DNA from: Isoetes taiwanensis
Taxonomy: Eukaryota; Streptophyta; Lycopodiopsida; Isoetales; Isoetaceae
Reading direction: 5' to 3'
Length of the DNA: 64,000 bases
Assembly: GCA_021234155.1 (NCBI GenBank)
Contig: JAJEKV010000206.1
Location: 992,001 to 1,056,000, forward strand
Shown: in pieces, positions 1 to 11,329 of the stretch
Position numbering within the stretch: the first letter of the stretch is position 1
How the letters are laid out: every line of letters starts with the position of its first letter
The notes under the pieces: generated by a model
The model's input: only the letters and a program-made list of their open reading frames with translations
What the model was told of the DNA's origin: nothing
The model's database searches: none
Program-made: the position numbers and the translations under genes

Positions 1-1135
1 TTGGCTCCAACGTGCCACCTAGGCTCAAGCATGCCAAGGTGGCTCAAATATGCCACCTAGGCTCCAACATGCCACCACATATGGCTTCAACATGCCACGT
101 AGGCTCCATTAGTCAAACATGCCACCTAGGCCCAACATGCCAACGTGGCTCCAACATGCCACGCCGCTCCAACATGCCTCGCGGAGCTCTAGCATGCCAC
201 CTAGGCTCCAATGTGCCACCTAGGCTCCAACATGCCAAGGTGGCTCCAACATGCCACCTAGGCACAAGCATGCCAAGGTGGCTCAAAAATGCCACCATCA
301 GCCCAACATGCACTGGCTTCAACATGCCACGCGAGCTCCAACATGCCACGTGAGCTCTAACATGCCACCTAGGCTCCAACATGCCACCTACGCTCCAACA
401 TGCCGCCTAGGCTCCAACATGTCAAGGTGGCTCCAACACGCCACCTAGGCTCCAACATGCCAAGGTGGCTCCAACATGCCACCTAGGCTCCAACAAGCCA
501 CCTACGCTCCAACATGCCACGTTGGCTCCAACATGCCACCTAGCATGCCACCTAGGCTGTAACATGCAACCTGGGCTCCAACATGCCACGTGAGCTCTAA
601 CATGCCACCTAGGCTCCAACATGCCACCTACGCTCCAACATGCCACCCAGGCTCCAACATGTCAAGGTGGCTCCAACATGCCACCTAGGCTCCAACATGC
701 CAAGGTGGCTCCAACATGCCACCTAGGCTCCAACATGCCACCTACGCTCCAACATGCCACCAGGGCTCCAACATGCCACCCAGCATGCCACCTAGGCTCC
801 AACATGCCACCTTGGCTCCAACATGCCACGTGAGCTCCAACATGCCACAAAGGCTCCAACATGCCAAGTTGGCTCCAACGTGCCACCTAGGCTCAAGCAT
901 GCCAAGGTGGCTCAAATATGCCACCTAGGCTCCATCATGCCACCAAGGCTTCAACATGCCACGCAGGCTCCAACATGCCAAGGTGGCTCCAACATGCCAC
1001 CTAGGCTCCAACATGCCACCTAGGCTCCAACATGCCACCTACGCTCCAACATGACACGTGGGCTCGAACGTGCCACGTGGGCTCCAACATGCCAGGATGG
1101 CTTAGACATGCCACGTGGGCTCCAAATGCCACCTA
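1..1135. repeat. 19-bp minisatellite with 240-bp higher-order unit
   Basis: The stretch is a continuous tandem array of a 19-bp unit, consensus AACATGCCACCTAGGCTCC. The main variation lies in the centre: CCACCTAGG, CCAAGGTGG, CCACGTGAG and CCACCTACG alternate. From about 335 to 800 a longer pattern repeats with a period of exactly 240 bp, equal to twelve 19-bp units plus one truncated 12-bp unit; compare GTGAGCTCTAA at 349 and 589. Bases 1-70 recur at 869-938. Because 19 is not a multiple of 3, each reading frame cycles through a 19-residue repeat every 57 bp, so long open frames exist on both strands. They are satellite artefacts, not genes. Confidence 0.95.
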
Positions 1136-1877
1136 GGCCCAGGAACCTGTTCTTAAGGTTCATCCTCTCTTTCCGCTTTACGCTGACTGTCATGAGTTAC
1201 AAAACCAGGACACCTAAAAATCAGGACACTTGCAACATGTTAGACGAGACAACATTACTATGTGACGAGCTTGTCTGTATTGCCCTCTTCTTTTTTTCAA
1301 CGAAGGCCAGACGAGATCGATGCATTATTTCATGGGATGTGGCAGATGACTGGGCCGGGATCAACTACGGTCGCATGGTTGGTTCCAACTTCACTTGGGT
1401 ATCGCACCCATTGAGCGGCATAATATTTGCTACCGCTTTCAATGATCCAATGGGGCTAACGCGTCAGCTTCTTGTTCACATTCACATTTTCAATGCTATA
1501 TTTGCCACAATAATGGCTTGTAACATTGGTCCACCTTCATGATTTGTTCATAACAACAACATGCTAGTTCAGGTGACACATTAGGGTTTTTAAGCACAAT
1601 GTTGAGGTAACACATTAGGGTGTAAGTGCATGGGGTAAAAATTATTAATTTCTTATAACCATTGAACCATGCAGCATTTCCACCTTGCGTGAGCCGGTCA
1701 CGAGGTCCGCCCACCCAAATCCGAAATTATCCGAAATTATTGTGGAGGGAGCGGAGGAATGAATGATCGCGCAAAGAAGCAGCCGGGGAGATGGGTTCGA
1801 TTGGGTCGGGATTCCACAGTTCTTTCTCCATTTCCTACTCCTTCTCCTCCACTTCCTCCACTACTTAAACTCGGCTG
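1136..1877. other. Unique sequence between satellite and first gene
   Basis: No gene is supported. A reading frame opens at an ATG inside the satellite (1051) and runs to 1542, but its protein resembles nothing I recognise and its start is repeat-derived. A short direct repeat, ACACATTAGGGT, occurs near 1576 and 1610. The stretch from 1735 to 1877 is purine-rich then pyrimidine-rich and may be the 5' leader of the gene starting at 1878. Confidence 0.4.
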
Positions 1878-4800
1878 ATGGCTCAATCCGGGGTTTCTCA
1901 AGCAGAATTCAAATCTTGGAGCTGGGATAAGATTTTTGAACATATTGCGGGCATGTTTGCAGGGGAGGATTGGGAGGATGATCGAAAGATCATCAGGCAA
2001 GCTTTAGAGAAGGGAAGAGTTAATGGAATGGCCTTCTGAAGGCTCAAACTTGAGCATTGGATGCAGATTCCTGGGGCTGCCGTTCCAATAGGCATTGCAA
2101 GTTCTTTGGTGGGAATAGCCGAGGAGATTTCTGGACCGAAAGGCACGCCCCCATCTGTGCAAGGGCCTTCGGCATGTCCAAAAACATCAACGGGTGTGTA
2201 CAAAGAATCGCTCATCTTTCTGGGGCGTTTTGATGCGGTCGACTCTAACCGTAACAGCAGCCTTTCTATCGATCCAAAACTCATTTACAGCAAGGGGGCG
2301 AAAGGGGGCTACACTCATTTGGATTTAAAGAGATGTGGGTATGATGAGCAGAGTGGAGCATTGCTTGAACAGCTGGGCGTAATCCGGGAGTGGGCAGACA
2401 AACACTTCCCCATTTATGATGAAGTGAATTTTAGCAAGGACAACGTGGAGGAGAGAAACTTGAGGGCTAACGTGGCTGAAGAGATACTTGCAAGCGGTTC
2501 TCTCAAGGCTGTGAAGTTCCAGGATGGATGCTCTCGTTTGCCTAGCGCTGAGTTCGTTGCACAGAGGTAACTGGATTCTTTGGATTATTTTTTAACTTTC
2601 TTTAAGTTGCTAGTGCCAGTGATTACAGAGGTGAAAGTGTTAGTAGGTTACTCTTTGTTTCGAGCATTACATTACTGTAAAAGTTTCCTGTCTTTTGAGT
2701 TCAGATCTAGAATGAGTTGCTACAGATTACAAATAGGTTACTCTTTATTTCGCGCATAGTAAAGTTTTCCTATTTTTTAACTCCGGATCTAGAATGTGGG
2801 ATGTTGTAACCTGTGTGTACCAAACTTTGGGAGTATGAAATGTTTGCCCTCCAATGGGTTCCTCAAAGTGCTCCATACTTTTCCCTCAATCCATTCATGG
2901 CCAGATCCAGGGTTCCATTCTTGAGGTTTAGGTTTTCATTGCCAAAGATAAGATCTAGACCAGGGCTTTCTTATAATTTTTGGGGACTAAGATTGAGTAC
3001 ATGTACGGAGGTCCAACAACTTCGATCCTATTTTGCTTGCAAATTCCAGCTTCTAGTTGTTAAACTATACCGCCATTTATTCTCAGTATAATTCAATAGT
3101 GGTTGATTGAATCATGCAAAGACCGCTTTTACCTCGCCTAATGAATGGGCTAAAAAACTTCCATAAAATCAGAAAAGGGGCTGACCCAAAAAATGAGCAA
3201 TCACAATTGTATTAATTCTTTGATGCTTGCTAAATATCAGATACTTCCTTTTCTTCCTCTTTTAATTGCAGGATTTCGACATACTTGCACGATAAGAGGG
3301 CTCGGCTCAAGGACATGCTCAAGAAGCAGAGGCCTCAAAGAAATTATGACTTTGGTGAAACCATCGTCTTCCTCGTTGGAACTCGACGATTGTTCGAGCT
3401 AAGGGAGCTGAAATTCTGTGATCGCGTGTATGCTGCGTTGCAAAAGAGAGAGAAATACTATGAGGACCTCACCGATCACGTTGGGACTGCCATTGTACAT
3501 GGTATTGCTGTGGGGGATGGTATGCGCAAGCTCGAAGTAATCGTCAAGACGATTGTCACTCCAGAAGACACATTGCAAACAATGTTTGTCCCGGGGCTAA
3601 ACATACCGCTTTCTAATCTGGAAGTAGAGGTAAATTGATTGCGCACGTGCTTCATTTTCTGTGATTGGTCATTGAAATTAGTATTTACAATCGAGGTTGT
3701 CTTAAATTTACTTTCTGAATCGTTGTTTCAGTAGATATTTGCATTTTCTTGTCATTTACATTCTTTGGACATTTATCCAATAGGAGAAGGTCATCGGCGG
3801 AGTGTATGACAGATTTGAATGGGGAAGTCCTTGCACGCAGCGTGGGGGAGACGGAAGGTAGAGGCAATCAGTAGTTCAATTCTGCAACTTTGTGTGGTCT
3901 CCGCTCATTTTAACATGTTCTCTTTTCGCGAGGAGGGCAAGGAGGCTAAGTCTTTGGTTTTCGCGGGCGGGCATCAACAGCAGCAGGAACAAGCCGTGCA
4001 ATCCCCTGTGGTGGGTACCTTGGCACATTCAGAACTTGTTTTGTTTATGTTTTCCAAATCGAATGACGTGCAGGCTCTAGCCGCTGGCGTGAAGGTTGTA
4101 GCAGCGGAAATTCCGTCAACGCCACTACTTCAAGTGGACATTACTTAACCCCGACTGCGAGCAGTTGAAGTTCGGATGGCGGGCTGGGAGGATTGGCAAG
4201 AAGGCTCGCAACTAGGTCAACTCCACATGAACAACATCTTTGGTAGCGACAAGGAGGACGGCCGCAGAGGGGCGTAAGTTGTAGAATTAGTGCTTCGTTA
4301 TAATGCGTTTTGTTGCAACATTATTTTCTAATGCCTCACCGATGATGTGGGATGACGATGACAAGTTCCACAAAGGGGACAACATCATTCTTATGAATGA
4401 AGATGGAGAGAAGGTCGCCCCGAGGCGCAGTCAAGTCACACGAGGGGAGTTAGAGATACTTATCCAAGGGGTCACGGATAAAGCGGGACCTGATATCATC
4501 AAAGCGATGGTTGCCTATCCTCCAAAGCATATTACCTGGTCTCCCAAATTGGTACGTCCTTTCTAGTTAAACTAGGTCGCAATAGTGTTTAAACATGAAT
4601 TTTAATGGGAGCTCTAGGTTAAGATGCTTGTTTCTAGCGATCATGATTTTAATTCTAGCTTTTTGTTATGACTGTTGCAAGGTAATCAGCTTTAATACTT
4701 TCTTCACAGGTGCGCAAATGGGACGAAGATGAGGAAGAGTACGATATCCCGGTCTATCATCTTCCAAAAACATGGAAGAATAAGCTGCGAAAGCGGAGTC

Positions 4801-5033
4801 CCGCAGATTTAAGAAATCTTGCCCAGTTTGTCCTTCAAGATAGGCCTTTCGCCAACCCGGATCATGTCCTTCAGAAGGAGAAGCATGATGGCAAGTTCCA
4901 CCTGAAAAACATCAAGATAGACGAGCTCACGCACGAGTTCGTGGAGCAATGCTTGGAGTTGCGTGTGCTGCTCGTTAGGACAGATGCATGGGATGGCAGC
5001 AAATTTGAGGACAGCCAGCTTCTCCTTATGTAG
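1878..5033 (+). pseudogene. Multi-exon gene of unknown function, possible SAM-like N-terminus, in-frame TGA
   Basis: Not recognised. Three exons join in frame: 1878-2566, 3272-3629 and 3784-3857, each with GT-AG borders (CAGAG|GTAACT, TTGCAG|GATTT, GTAGAG|GTAAA, AATAG|GAGAAG). Two more exon-like blocks, roughly 4345-4551 and 4710-5033, join in phase across AAATTG|GTACGT and TTCACAG|GTGCGC and end at a stop. The link between 3857 and 4345 is unresolved; the open piece near 3940-4010 is one candidate. Codons 1-75 (WSWDKIF, GMAF, IPGAAVPIGIA) loosely resemble a sterile alpha motif fold: the order hydrophobic, NG-F, L, IP-G-R is similar. A TGA at 2037-2039 interrupts this frame after GMAF, and coding resumes in the same frame. 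Either translation starts at ATG 2061 or the copy is nonfunctional. The C-terminal block is rich in charged residues (WDEDEEEYDIP). No known domain was identified beyond the weak SAM-like impression. Confidence 0.5.
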
Positions 5034-5199
5034 CTTTTATGTTACCCGTTCTCCTGATTTAGCTTTCATCTTCGATCACAATACTCTCTCGAACTAGTGA
5101 TTAAGCACATAATCTTATGTGACATGCTACTTCTTTTGTTTTTGAACTTCTAAACCTTTGTGACTTCGTTTTACGGTCTTCTAAGATCTATAGCGGTCT

Positions 5200-5297
5200 G
5201 GATAATATATGCTTTGAATTTGTAACGATTCGGATAATAGATGCTTTGAATTATGTAATGATTCGGATAATAGATGCTTTGAATTATATATCGCTCT
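5200..5297. repeat. Three tandem copies of a ~33-bp unit
   Basis: The unit GGATAATAGATGCTTTGAAT plus about 13 bases occurs three times in succession just downstream of the stop codon at 5033. Copies differ by a few substitutions and a one-base indel. No coding potential is seen. Confidence 0.85.
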
Positions 5298-5449
5298 GTC
5301 CCAAATATCTATCAAGGTCATTTTGAACTTCAAACTTCTGTAACCAAACAGAAAAATCTCGTTTAACTTAAAAAATTCGTTGAGTATTACTCTGCTTTTT
5401 TGTATGGTCTGTAAGTAGCCATCCATATTAGGCTTACTTGTTGGCATAG

Positions 5450-6530
5450 GCTTCGCCGGCAGCAAACATTTGGAGCGACGCAAGACCAGGTAATGAGGAC
5501 TTCATCCTTGCTTTAGAAATCTACAAAAAATCTGCTTGCTTTTGTTATTGACCATTGCTATTTACTAGGGCCTGCTCGATTGTGAAGGAATTTGCTGACT
5601 AGGTACCAGACCAAAACATTTTCCTCCACAGCTTCTTCTATTCAGGTATTTATCGCTTTATGGTTTTTTATAGTTCTCTACCATGTCTCAAGTTATCAAG
5701 TTTAATGAAGTTTATTGGATTATAGCTGCAGGGATGGCGTCTGCGATGCCCGCCCGCGCAAGTGTTCTCATTTGTAGAGTTGGCGGCAAGATGCAAGTTG
5801 AGCGACCAAGTCTACATTGAGAAAACTTGCTAATTGGGATTCATCGACGCCATCCCCGCAACTATAATCCAAAGATAACATTAATTGCTGCGCAGAAACG
5901 CCCTCATACATGTTGATGCACGGCGGCAAGTGAAAACTTTTTGTTTCTCATAGCCAGGTGTTCATCAAAGCCAGGTAAAATTTTTAGTTTCTGTTCTGTA
6001 TATGCACTCTCAAATTGCTTAGAAATGTGGTGCAATTTCATCCAGGAACAATCATGGATACGGTCCGCTGTATGTCATCCCCAAAACTATGAGTTGACCA
6101 TCTGCCGGGTTATTGTAAGTGATATGCTTTTAATTATCGAAATACTGGCGACAATAGATATGATTAATGTGCACACATGAACTGCGCAGGGAACAACCGC
6201 ACCAAAGATACTACGTTGTTTTAATGGATGACATCGGTTCGGACATTGATGCTAGAGCATTTCAGCATGTATTACTGTGTGCATGAGATTACTACGGGCT
6301 GATTTTGCGAGAGAGCCATGAGTTAATAGTTTCCCATTCTAACAGGGCATGCTTAGGCCACAACCATCGATCCAAAAGGGTTGTCGCTGCACTTGATCGT
6401 TTAGTTTTGTATTAAGCGGTGGGAAGAAAAAAGTAAGCTCGTGAATTATGTGTATGCGCACTTACCCGCCACTAAGGCAACCAATATTTCGGATATGACG
6501 GCCTACCGAACCGTGCATCTTCATCGGAGG
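5450..6530 (+). pseudogene. Argonaute pseudogene, PIWI domain remnant with introns
   Basis: Short translated blocks in shifting frames match Argonaute PIWI landmarks in correct order. SPAANIW (5450-5489) corresponds to the WPAANRY region. PDQNIFLHSFFYS (about 5609-5646) precedes RDGVCDA (from about 5731), the stretch carrying the second catalytic aspartate. YNPKITLIAAQKRPHTC (about 5861-5911) matches the YxPKxTxIxAQKRHHT motif. VCHPQNYELTICR (about 6076-6114) matches ICHPxxxDFYLCS. GTTAPK then YYVVLMDDIG (about 6189-6235) match GTTRPxHYHVLLDEIG, and VYAHLPATKATN (about 6448-6484) matches YAHLAAAQ. Plausible intron borders persist (CAG|GTATTT near 5647; CTGCAG|GG near 5731), so this is a decayed genomic copy rather than a processed retrocopy. 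Frameshifts and stops separate the blocks, and the catalytic histidine of HYHVL reads as valine. GTT and the NYD-like spacing suggest the AGO4 clade, weakly. The N-terminal, PAZ and MID domains are not visible upstream. Confidence 0.85.
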
Positions 6531-6899
6531 TAGGCGGAACACCGCAGCCAGGTCCGAGATCAAAGTCGCATGAGAAGATGCTCATGTGTCTCTTTTGGTA
6601 ATGCTCTATCAGCACAAGACAATCATAATGTAAATTATGGGCAGTTGTGCTCTATGCATCTTGTGTTCACTTTTTGTTCCATAATATAAAAGATTTGTTC
6701 ATATTGTCTCTTGCTGTAATTAAGAATGTATGATAGAATATATGTTTAGGAGGCAGAGACAACAAAATTAAAATCTTTGCACCAAGAAATATGCCACAAT
6801 ATCTAAAAAGTGAGAAGAATACAATACTAAGAAACACGTGTAGAAGAAAAGAAAAACATTAGACCTTTCACACAGAAACTGTGAGAAACATCACATACT
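6531..6899. other. No gene seen
   Basis: AT-rich sequence after the Argonaute relic. No open frame with recognisable similarity, RNA gene or repeat was seen. Confidence 0.4.
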
Positions 6900-7500
6900 T
6901 TAAATAGAAACCCTTGAAACCACAATGCTTTTTAAATGGGACATTGTGTAGTATTACCTTATTCACATGTCTAAAACAAGAATATTATATCTGTAGCTTT
7001 ATTTCAGGTATTGTAAAATGGGTTTTCCACGTATAAAACAACATGCTCTTTAAAGGACATCATCTTGTTTCTCCACCTATTGCTTTTCTAAATGTTACAT
7101 GTCTAAATGCATAAAACAACCAAACAGGATTCTTTTGGACTGTTGGAAAGCCATATAGCAACGTGTTTCTTCTCAAATAAAATTGTTTCTCTACACATTG
7201 AGTTCACAAAAATGACATGTCTCAAATGCCTAAAAGAACAATATTCAACTCTATAGTTTTCTTTTTTGGGTGTTGTAAATTGGTCCAAAAAGTATAGAAC
7301 AACATGTTTAATTTAGATATAGCAATGCATACAAAATTGTTCCTCTACATATTGAGTTACTAAAAAGTACACGTCTCAAATGCCTAAAACAACAATATAC
7401 AACCCTATAATTTTTTTTTGGCTATTGTAAATTGGCTCAAAAAATATAGAACAACTAGTGTACTTTGGAGATAACAATACATGGTTTATGCAAAAAGTGG
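6900..7500. repeat. Degenerate tandem repeat, unit about 120-155 bp
   Basis: A block beginning with ATTGTTTCTCTACACATTGA at 7182 recurs at 7336 (offset 154) and more diverged at about 7062. Each copy carries ATGTCTCAAATGCCTAAAA, then ACAATATTCAACTCTATAGT, a T-run, TTGTAAATTGG and AGAACAAC. An older partial copy lies near 6955-7040. The sequence is AT-rich and noncoding. Confidence 0.8.
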
Positions 7501-9227
7501 TGTTTTTCCCTTCTCCTACATGTGGCTATTTCTTTAGTCTTTTATTTATAGTGTTGATATTAAGTGGTCCACATGTATAAATGCTTAAACCTACATCTGT
7601 TATTTTGAAGACAAACAACACCTAGAACCTCATAAAACCACATTACATAAAAACAACACGTGGATAAAAAGTAGCAAAAAACAATAGTCAAGAAAAAAGA
7701 CATGTTAGAAAAAAAAAATATTTGCGCCAATTTTCCACGTGTAGACCTTTTCTTCCAAAAAAACCACTGTCCGTTTGTGCAAATCCGGATAAACGGGCCA
7801 CGTGGTCTTTTAGGACCATTTTGGTGTTGTTTTTGGCATAAAACAACACTTCCGTACAACAAAAAAACAACTGTGGACCAAAAATCGGGGTCAGTGTGAT
7901 CCATCAGAATGCTCAGCTCCAGCAATGCCTTGCTCGAGCATTACCTTGCAGGCTCTTTGTTTTCTCTTCTTCGCCCTTACCTTGGCTATGGCAGTGAACC
8001 TCCAACAGTTGCTAAAGGTTTCTCCACACTCAATCTGGTGCAAAGTTAGCCTTTTTCTTGGCTATAGTGCAATACCAGCGTTATATAATAGAGCTCTGAG
8101 CAAGCGTAACATCAGCTGCAAAAGCCTAGTTACTACATCCAGATAGATACCTGATATAATTCCTAGATACCTGTAGAAACATTTAAAGTACATTATCAGA
8201 ATGAAGACAAGCAATCACAACCATTTTTCGTTAGTACCATGTAAGAAAAGCAATGCTGTAAGATAATCCCAATGTTCTAGCCCTGACAATTGCTGTAATA
8301 TTGTGAACTGTAGAATACTAGCATGTTGTGGTCCAGGATGCATTATTCAAGCGGTCAAAACTGCAAGGCCATCTTTGGAGCCAGAGTTTGAGGACGTCAT
8401 GATTTCTTTTCATTGCAGAAGTGATACAAAAGGGAGGAAAAAGAAAAAATAGAAAAACACACAAAAAACAACAGATTGTCTATAATTTGACTCTTACATT
8501 CTGCCATAGCCAAAAGCTCCATGCAGCTGAACATATTGATTTGGGGTTACAGCAGTATGTGGTGGAGGCTTAAATATGCTCCATAATATTCGATGCTGTT
8601 GCTTTCTGAATTGCACCAAAGAATAACAATTTCAATTCTCAATTTCATCCACATACGAAGATATTAAAATAACCATTTGCTTTACGGATCTAGAGTTCTG
8701 AATCTCAAAAATCAGAACAGAACATATAGAAAACAATAAATTAACTTTTATAACAGAGCAACGATGAGAGATGGACAGTCAACTCCTCTTAAATGCTAGC
8801 TAATCTGCATAGAAAAATATAATAATGAAATAGAAGGCAAAGAAAATAATGACAATTCTAAGCTGAAGAATATGCAGATAGACTATGGGAAATAAAGTTA
8901 ACCCATAAAATCATGCAAGTGCCTTCCAAAATGCCCTTGTTTGTAAGGCTTGGAAAATAGACTGAAACATAGAAGCTTTGACAAACCAAAGGCCTGCATC
9001 AACATAACTCAACAATGTTTTCATGAGTCCTTTGAGATGTGCATTTCATAGGTAATACCCCATATGTTATAATCCCTTCTTTACAAGGTTAATGTTCTGA
9101 ACTAGGAGATGAGCAAATGAAGTGACATATGGAGATTTTCCTAGATTTGGAGCAGCATGCACAGACCACTAACTGAAGGTAATAATTAAATTAAAATAGT
9201 AAGAATTCAGGCAGTGATATACTACCT
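7501..9227. other. AT-rich intergenic sequence, no gene recognised
   Basis: Open frames at 7560-7925 (minus) and 7925-8146 (plus) are short, low in complexity and show no family motif. The plus-strand one begins with a hydrophobic stretch (LCFLFFALTLAMAV) but has no further support. The rest, to 9227, shows only scattered stops in all frames. Confidence 0.4.
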
Positions 9228-9480
9228 CAGGGGTCTACATTCTATCTGTTGCATTTCTTCATACAGACTTAAAGCATGTTGTGGCTGTCCACATTCAATA
9301 TATCCACATATGAGAGAGGTCCAAGAGTGCACATTTGGGTGAATTAACCTGTTGAAAACCGCTTGAGCATATCAGGGACACTGCCACATTCCAGAAACGT
9401 TGGCACCATGTAATTTGATGGCTTTCCAGTCCATTACTAAAGATCCGTGCATGGGCAGGCATAGCAAATTCTAGTCTCGT
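9228..9480 (-). pseudogene. PPR gene fragment (PLS class)
   Basis: On the minus strand three overlapping frames give consecutive PPR signatures: HARIFSNGLESHQIT (an L-motif end), then LECGSVPDMLKRFSTG (like the CGS-xxDAxxxFD motif), then HPNVHSWTSLICGYIECGQ and ALSLYEEMQ (S and P motifs). Frameshifts separate the blocks, and no PPR motif continues past the stop near 9235. The fragment covers about two motifs and is a dead scrap. It is unrelated in sequence to the two PPR genes discussed at 10859 and 13088. Confidence 0.7.
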
Positions 9481-10490
9481 CTGTTTCTTGCAAAGCTTGA
9501 GATAGTATTTCTTCTAAATACTGCGCAAGCATCCATAATCTCTGCAGTCCAACACTGTATTTCGTTTAGGTTATGCTCCCAATAGCAAGGCGAAAATAGA
9601 AAGTAGACGCCCGATGCAATTGGACGCCGGTGATGTAAATGTGCTTGCATTCTACACCGATTCTTCACAGAAAAAGCTTGCATGGCTTTAAAGCCACATC
9701 CCAAGTCCCGTGGAATCCACCAAGAAGAACTAAACGCCCCGCGATCAAAATTAAGAAGCCTAGTCTATGAGATCTGGCCGAGAGTAAGAGCATGTTCTCG
9801 CGAAAAACGTGGTGTGAATGGCATTGTGGGTAATGGCGCAGGAAGACATTAAGATAAAAAAAGGGAAACACTAAAATTAAAAGAGCCGAATCAAGAAGAT
9901 CGAATTAACGGGAGGAATGGTAGGGAGACACGAAGAAGGTAAGCTTGCCATGTCTAATGTCGCCTCGTTGAGTCCGATCCCATCTCCCGTATCCAATTTT
10001 TTTCCGATTTTCTAATTTCCCCGGCCTTAGATTTTGCGAAAGCAGAGATCCGATGGTGCAAAATAAGCCACATCGATTTTGATGACATGGAAATTACACG
10101 TGGATAGGCTAGAATTTGAGGAAAGGTCAGAGGCCGGTAGAGGCCTGGTGTGCTATAAAAAAAAAAAAAAAAAGTTTTTTTTTTTTTTTTTTTTGAATTT
10201 TCGCCGTAAACGCAAAAATTCAAAATTTTTTTTTTCTTTTTTTCGTTTTTTTTTTTTTTTCGCGTCAGCAATGACACCCACCCTCGGCATGGCACAATTC
10301 AATGTGGCACGCCAGGCGAGGGTCACCGCAAAACTGAAAGTTTCGCGTGAAGGTTTCGCTTACGCGAAAATTTTTCGACGCCGGAAATTTTTTTGGACGT
10401 ATTTTTGACGCATTAAACGTCAAATTTGTGCCGTATCAAACAAAAAATACGTATTACGTATAAAACATATACAGTATTGAACCTATCCCT
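9481..10490. other. Noncoding sequence with long A and T homopolymers
   Basis: No gene is supported. At 10157-10262 there is a run of about 17 A, then G, about 19 T, a small hairpin (GAATTTTCGCC ... GCAAAAATTC), and two more T-runs. Apparent open frames across it are K/F homopolymer artefacts. From 10375 to 10460 a palindrome-rich stretch holds GACGCATTAAACGTC and CGTATTTTT ... AAAAAATACG, which looks like transposon end material next to the PPR breakpoint at 10491. Confidence 0.5.
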
Positions 10491-10859
10491 GAGCATAATC
10501 AGCCATGCTCACTTCAGCATCACAACCTTCCATCTGCTGGATGGCATCTTCCAAGTCCCCTGGGTTAAAAACTAATCGTTTTTTCCACTTACCCTCCATC
10601 ATGAAAGACATAGAAGATGCATTAATACTCGTGTTATGGTTGTGAATTTCATGGTATGCAATTGCTTCAAACATTCCTAAGAGAAGAAAAAATTTGTATG
10701 ATATCATGGTGAAAACAAAAAGAACAAAAAATTCAAACTACCTGCATTGCTTAACTCAACATCTGGTTCCTGGAGGGAAAGAGCTGTGTGCATTTGAGCA
10801 TTTTGTATGATGCTCCTAGTTGCCATCAAACTGTTGTTGATCCAGGTACAGCTTTTCAT
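10491..10859 (-). pseudogene. 5' stub of PPR gene 1, copy A
   Basis: This piece is nearly identical to 36630-36998, the 5' part of the longer PPR gene of copy B. Reading leftward it holds a first exon starting at ATG 10859 (MKSCTWINNSLMATRSI...), a GT-AG intron (GCAATGCAG|GTAGTTTG ... CTCTTAG|GAATG), and the start of exon 2 (MFEAIAYHEIHNHN, then FNPGDLEDAIQQMEGCDAE and MADYA). Homology to copy B stops abruptly at 10491 within the MADYA codons, before any PPR motif, so no functional product is possible. The first 30 or so residues are basic and Ser/Thr-rich, as in organelle-targeted PPR proteins. It lies head-to-head with the intact PPR gene starting at 13088. Confidence 0.85.
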
Positions 10860-10885
10860 CGGACGCATTGCCCATCGGAGTTAGA

Positions 10886-11138
10886 AGCAACCACCAGATT
10901 GCTACAAACCCAAACCACACCATAATCTAGAGCCTCTGCATACTCGAATGCCTAAAGGCAGCAGAATGAAACACTTCGGCAACCAAAGGCAGATACAAGG
11001 ATTAACCACGAGAAGAAAATTATAAGGATGTAAGTCGTCCAAATGGCAGGGTACTCAAACCAAGATGTGTTCTTATTCATCAAATTCGAGCTTCTGTCTG
11101 CCATGCCAGTTAACCAGTTGGACCATCCTCGATTTAGA
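10886..11138. other. 253-bp segment present in copy A, absent in copy B
   Basis: Copy A reads TTAGA at 10881-10885 and again at 11134-11138. Copy B has a single TTAGA (37021-37025) joining the two flanks exactly. The interval shows no gene. It fits a deletion in copy B between 5-bp direct repeats; an insertion in A with a 5-bp duplication is the alternative. Confidence 0.8.
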
Positions 11139-11329
11139 GCGCAAATGACCGCCGGTTTACAGGGTACAATCGGTTTGGAGCAATCATCAACATATTTCGA
11201 GTATATTCTAGCATATACTCAAGATATGCCACAACCCCATTCAAACGAGGGTTTGCCCCCCTAGGGGCAACCCAAAAAAAGGTAGCCGTCGGCTAGCCAA
11301 CACGTAAAAAAAATTAGAATGTTTCCTAT

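Noticed and set aside
12-1023. Several open frames of 60-113 codons on both strands
   Set aside because: They are produced by the 19-bp satellite. The 19-residue protein repeat follows from the DNA period, and several lack an ATG start.
5290-5340. Stowaway-like MITE end (CTCTGTCCCAAATATCTATC)
   Set aside because: No inverted partner or TA duplication was found nearby; the resemblance to CTCCGTCCCA is too short.
7560-7925. 121-codon minus-strand frame
   Set aside because: AT-rich, Phe/Cys-rich, without family motifs; an equally open frame lies opposite.
10079-10408. Overlapping Lys/Phe-rich open frames
   Set aside because: They are created by A and T homopolymers and have no other support.
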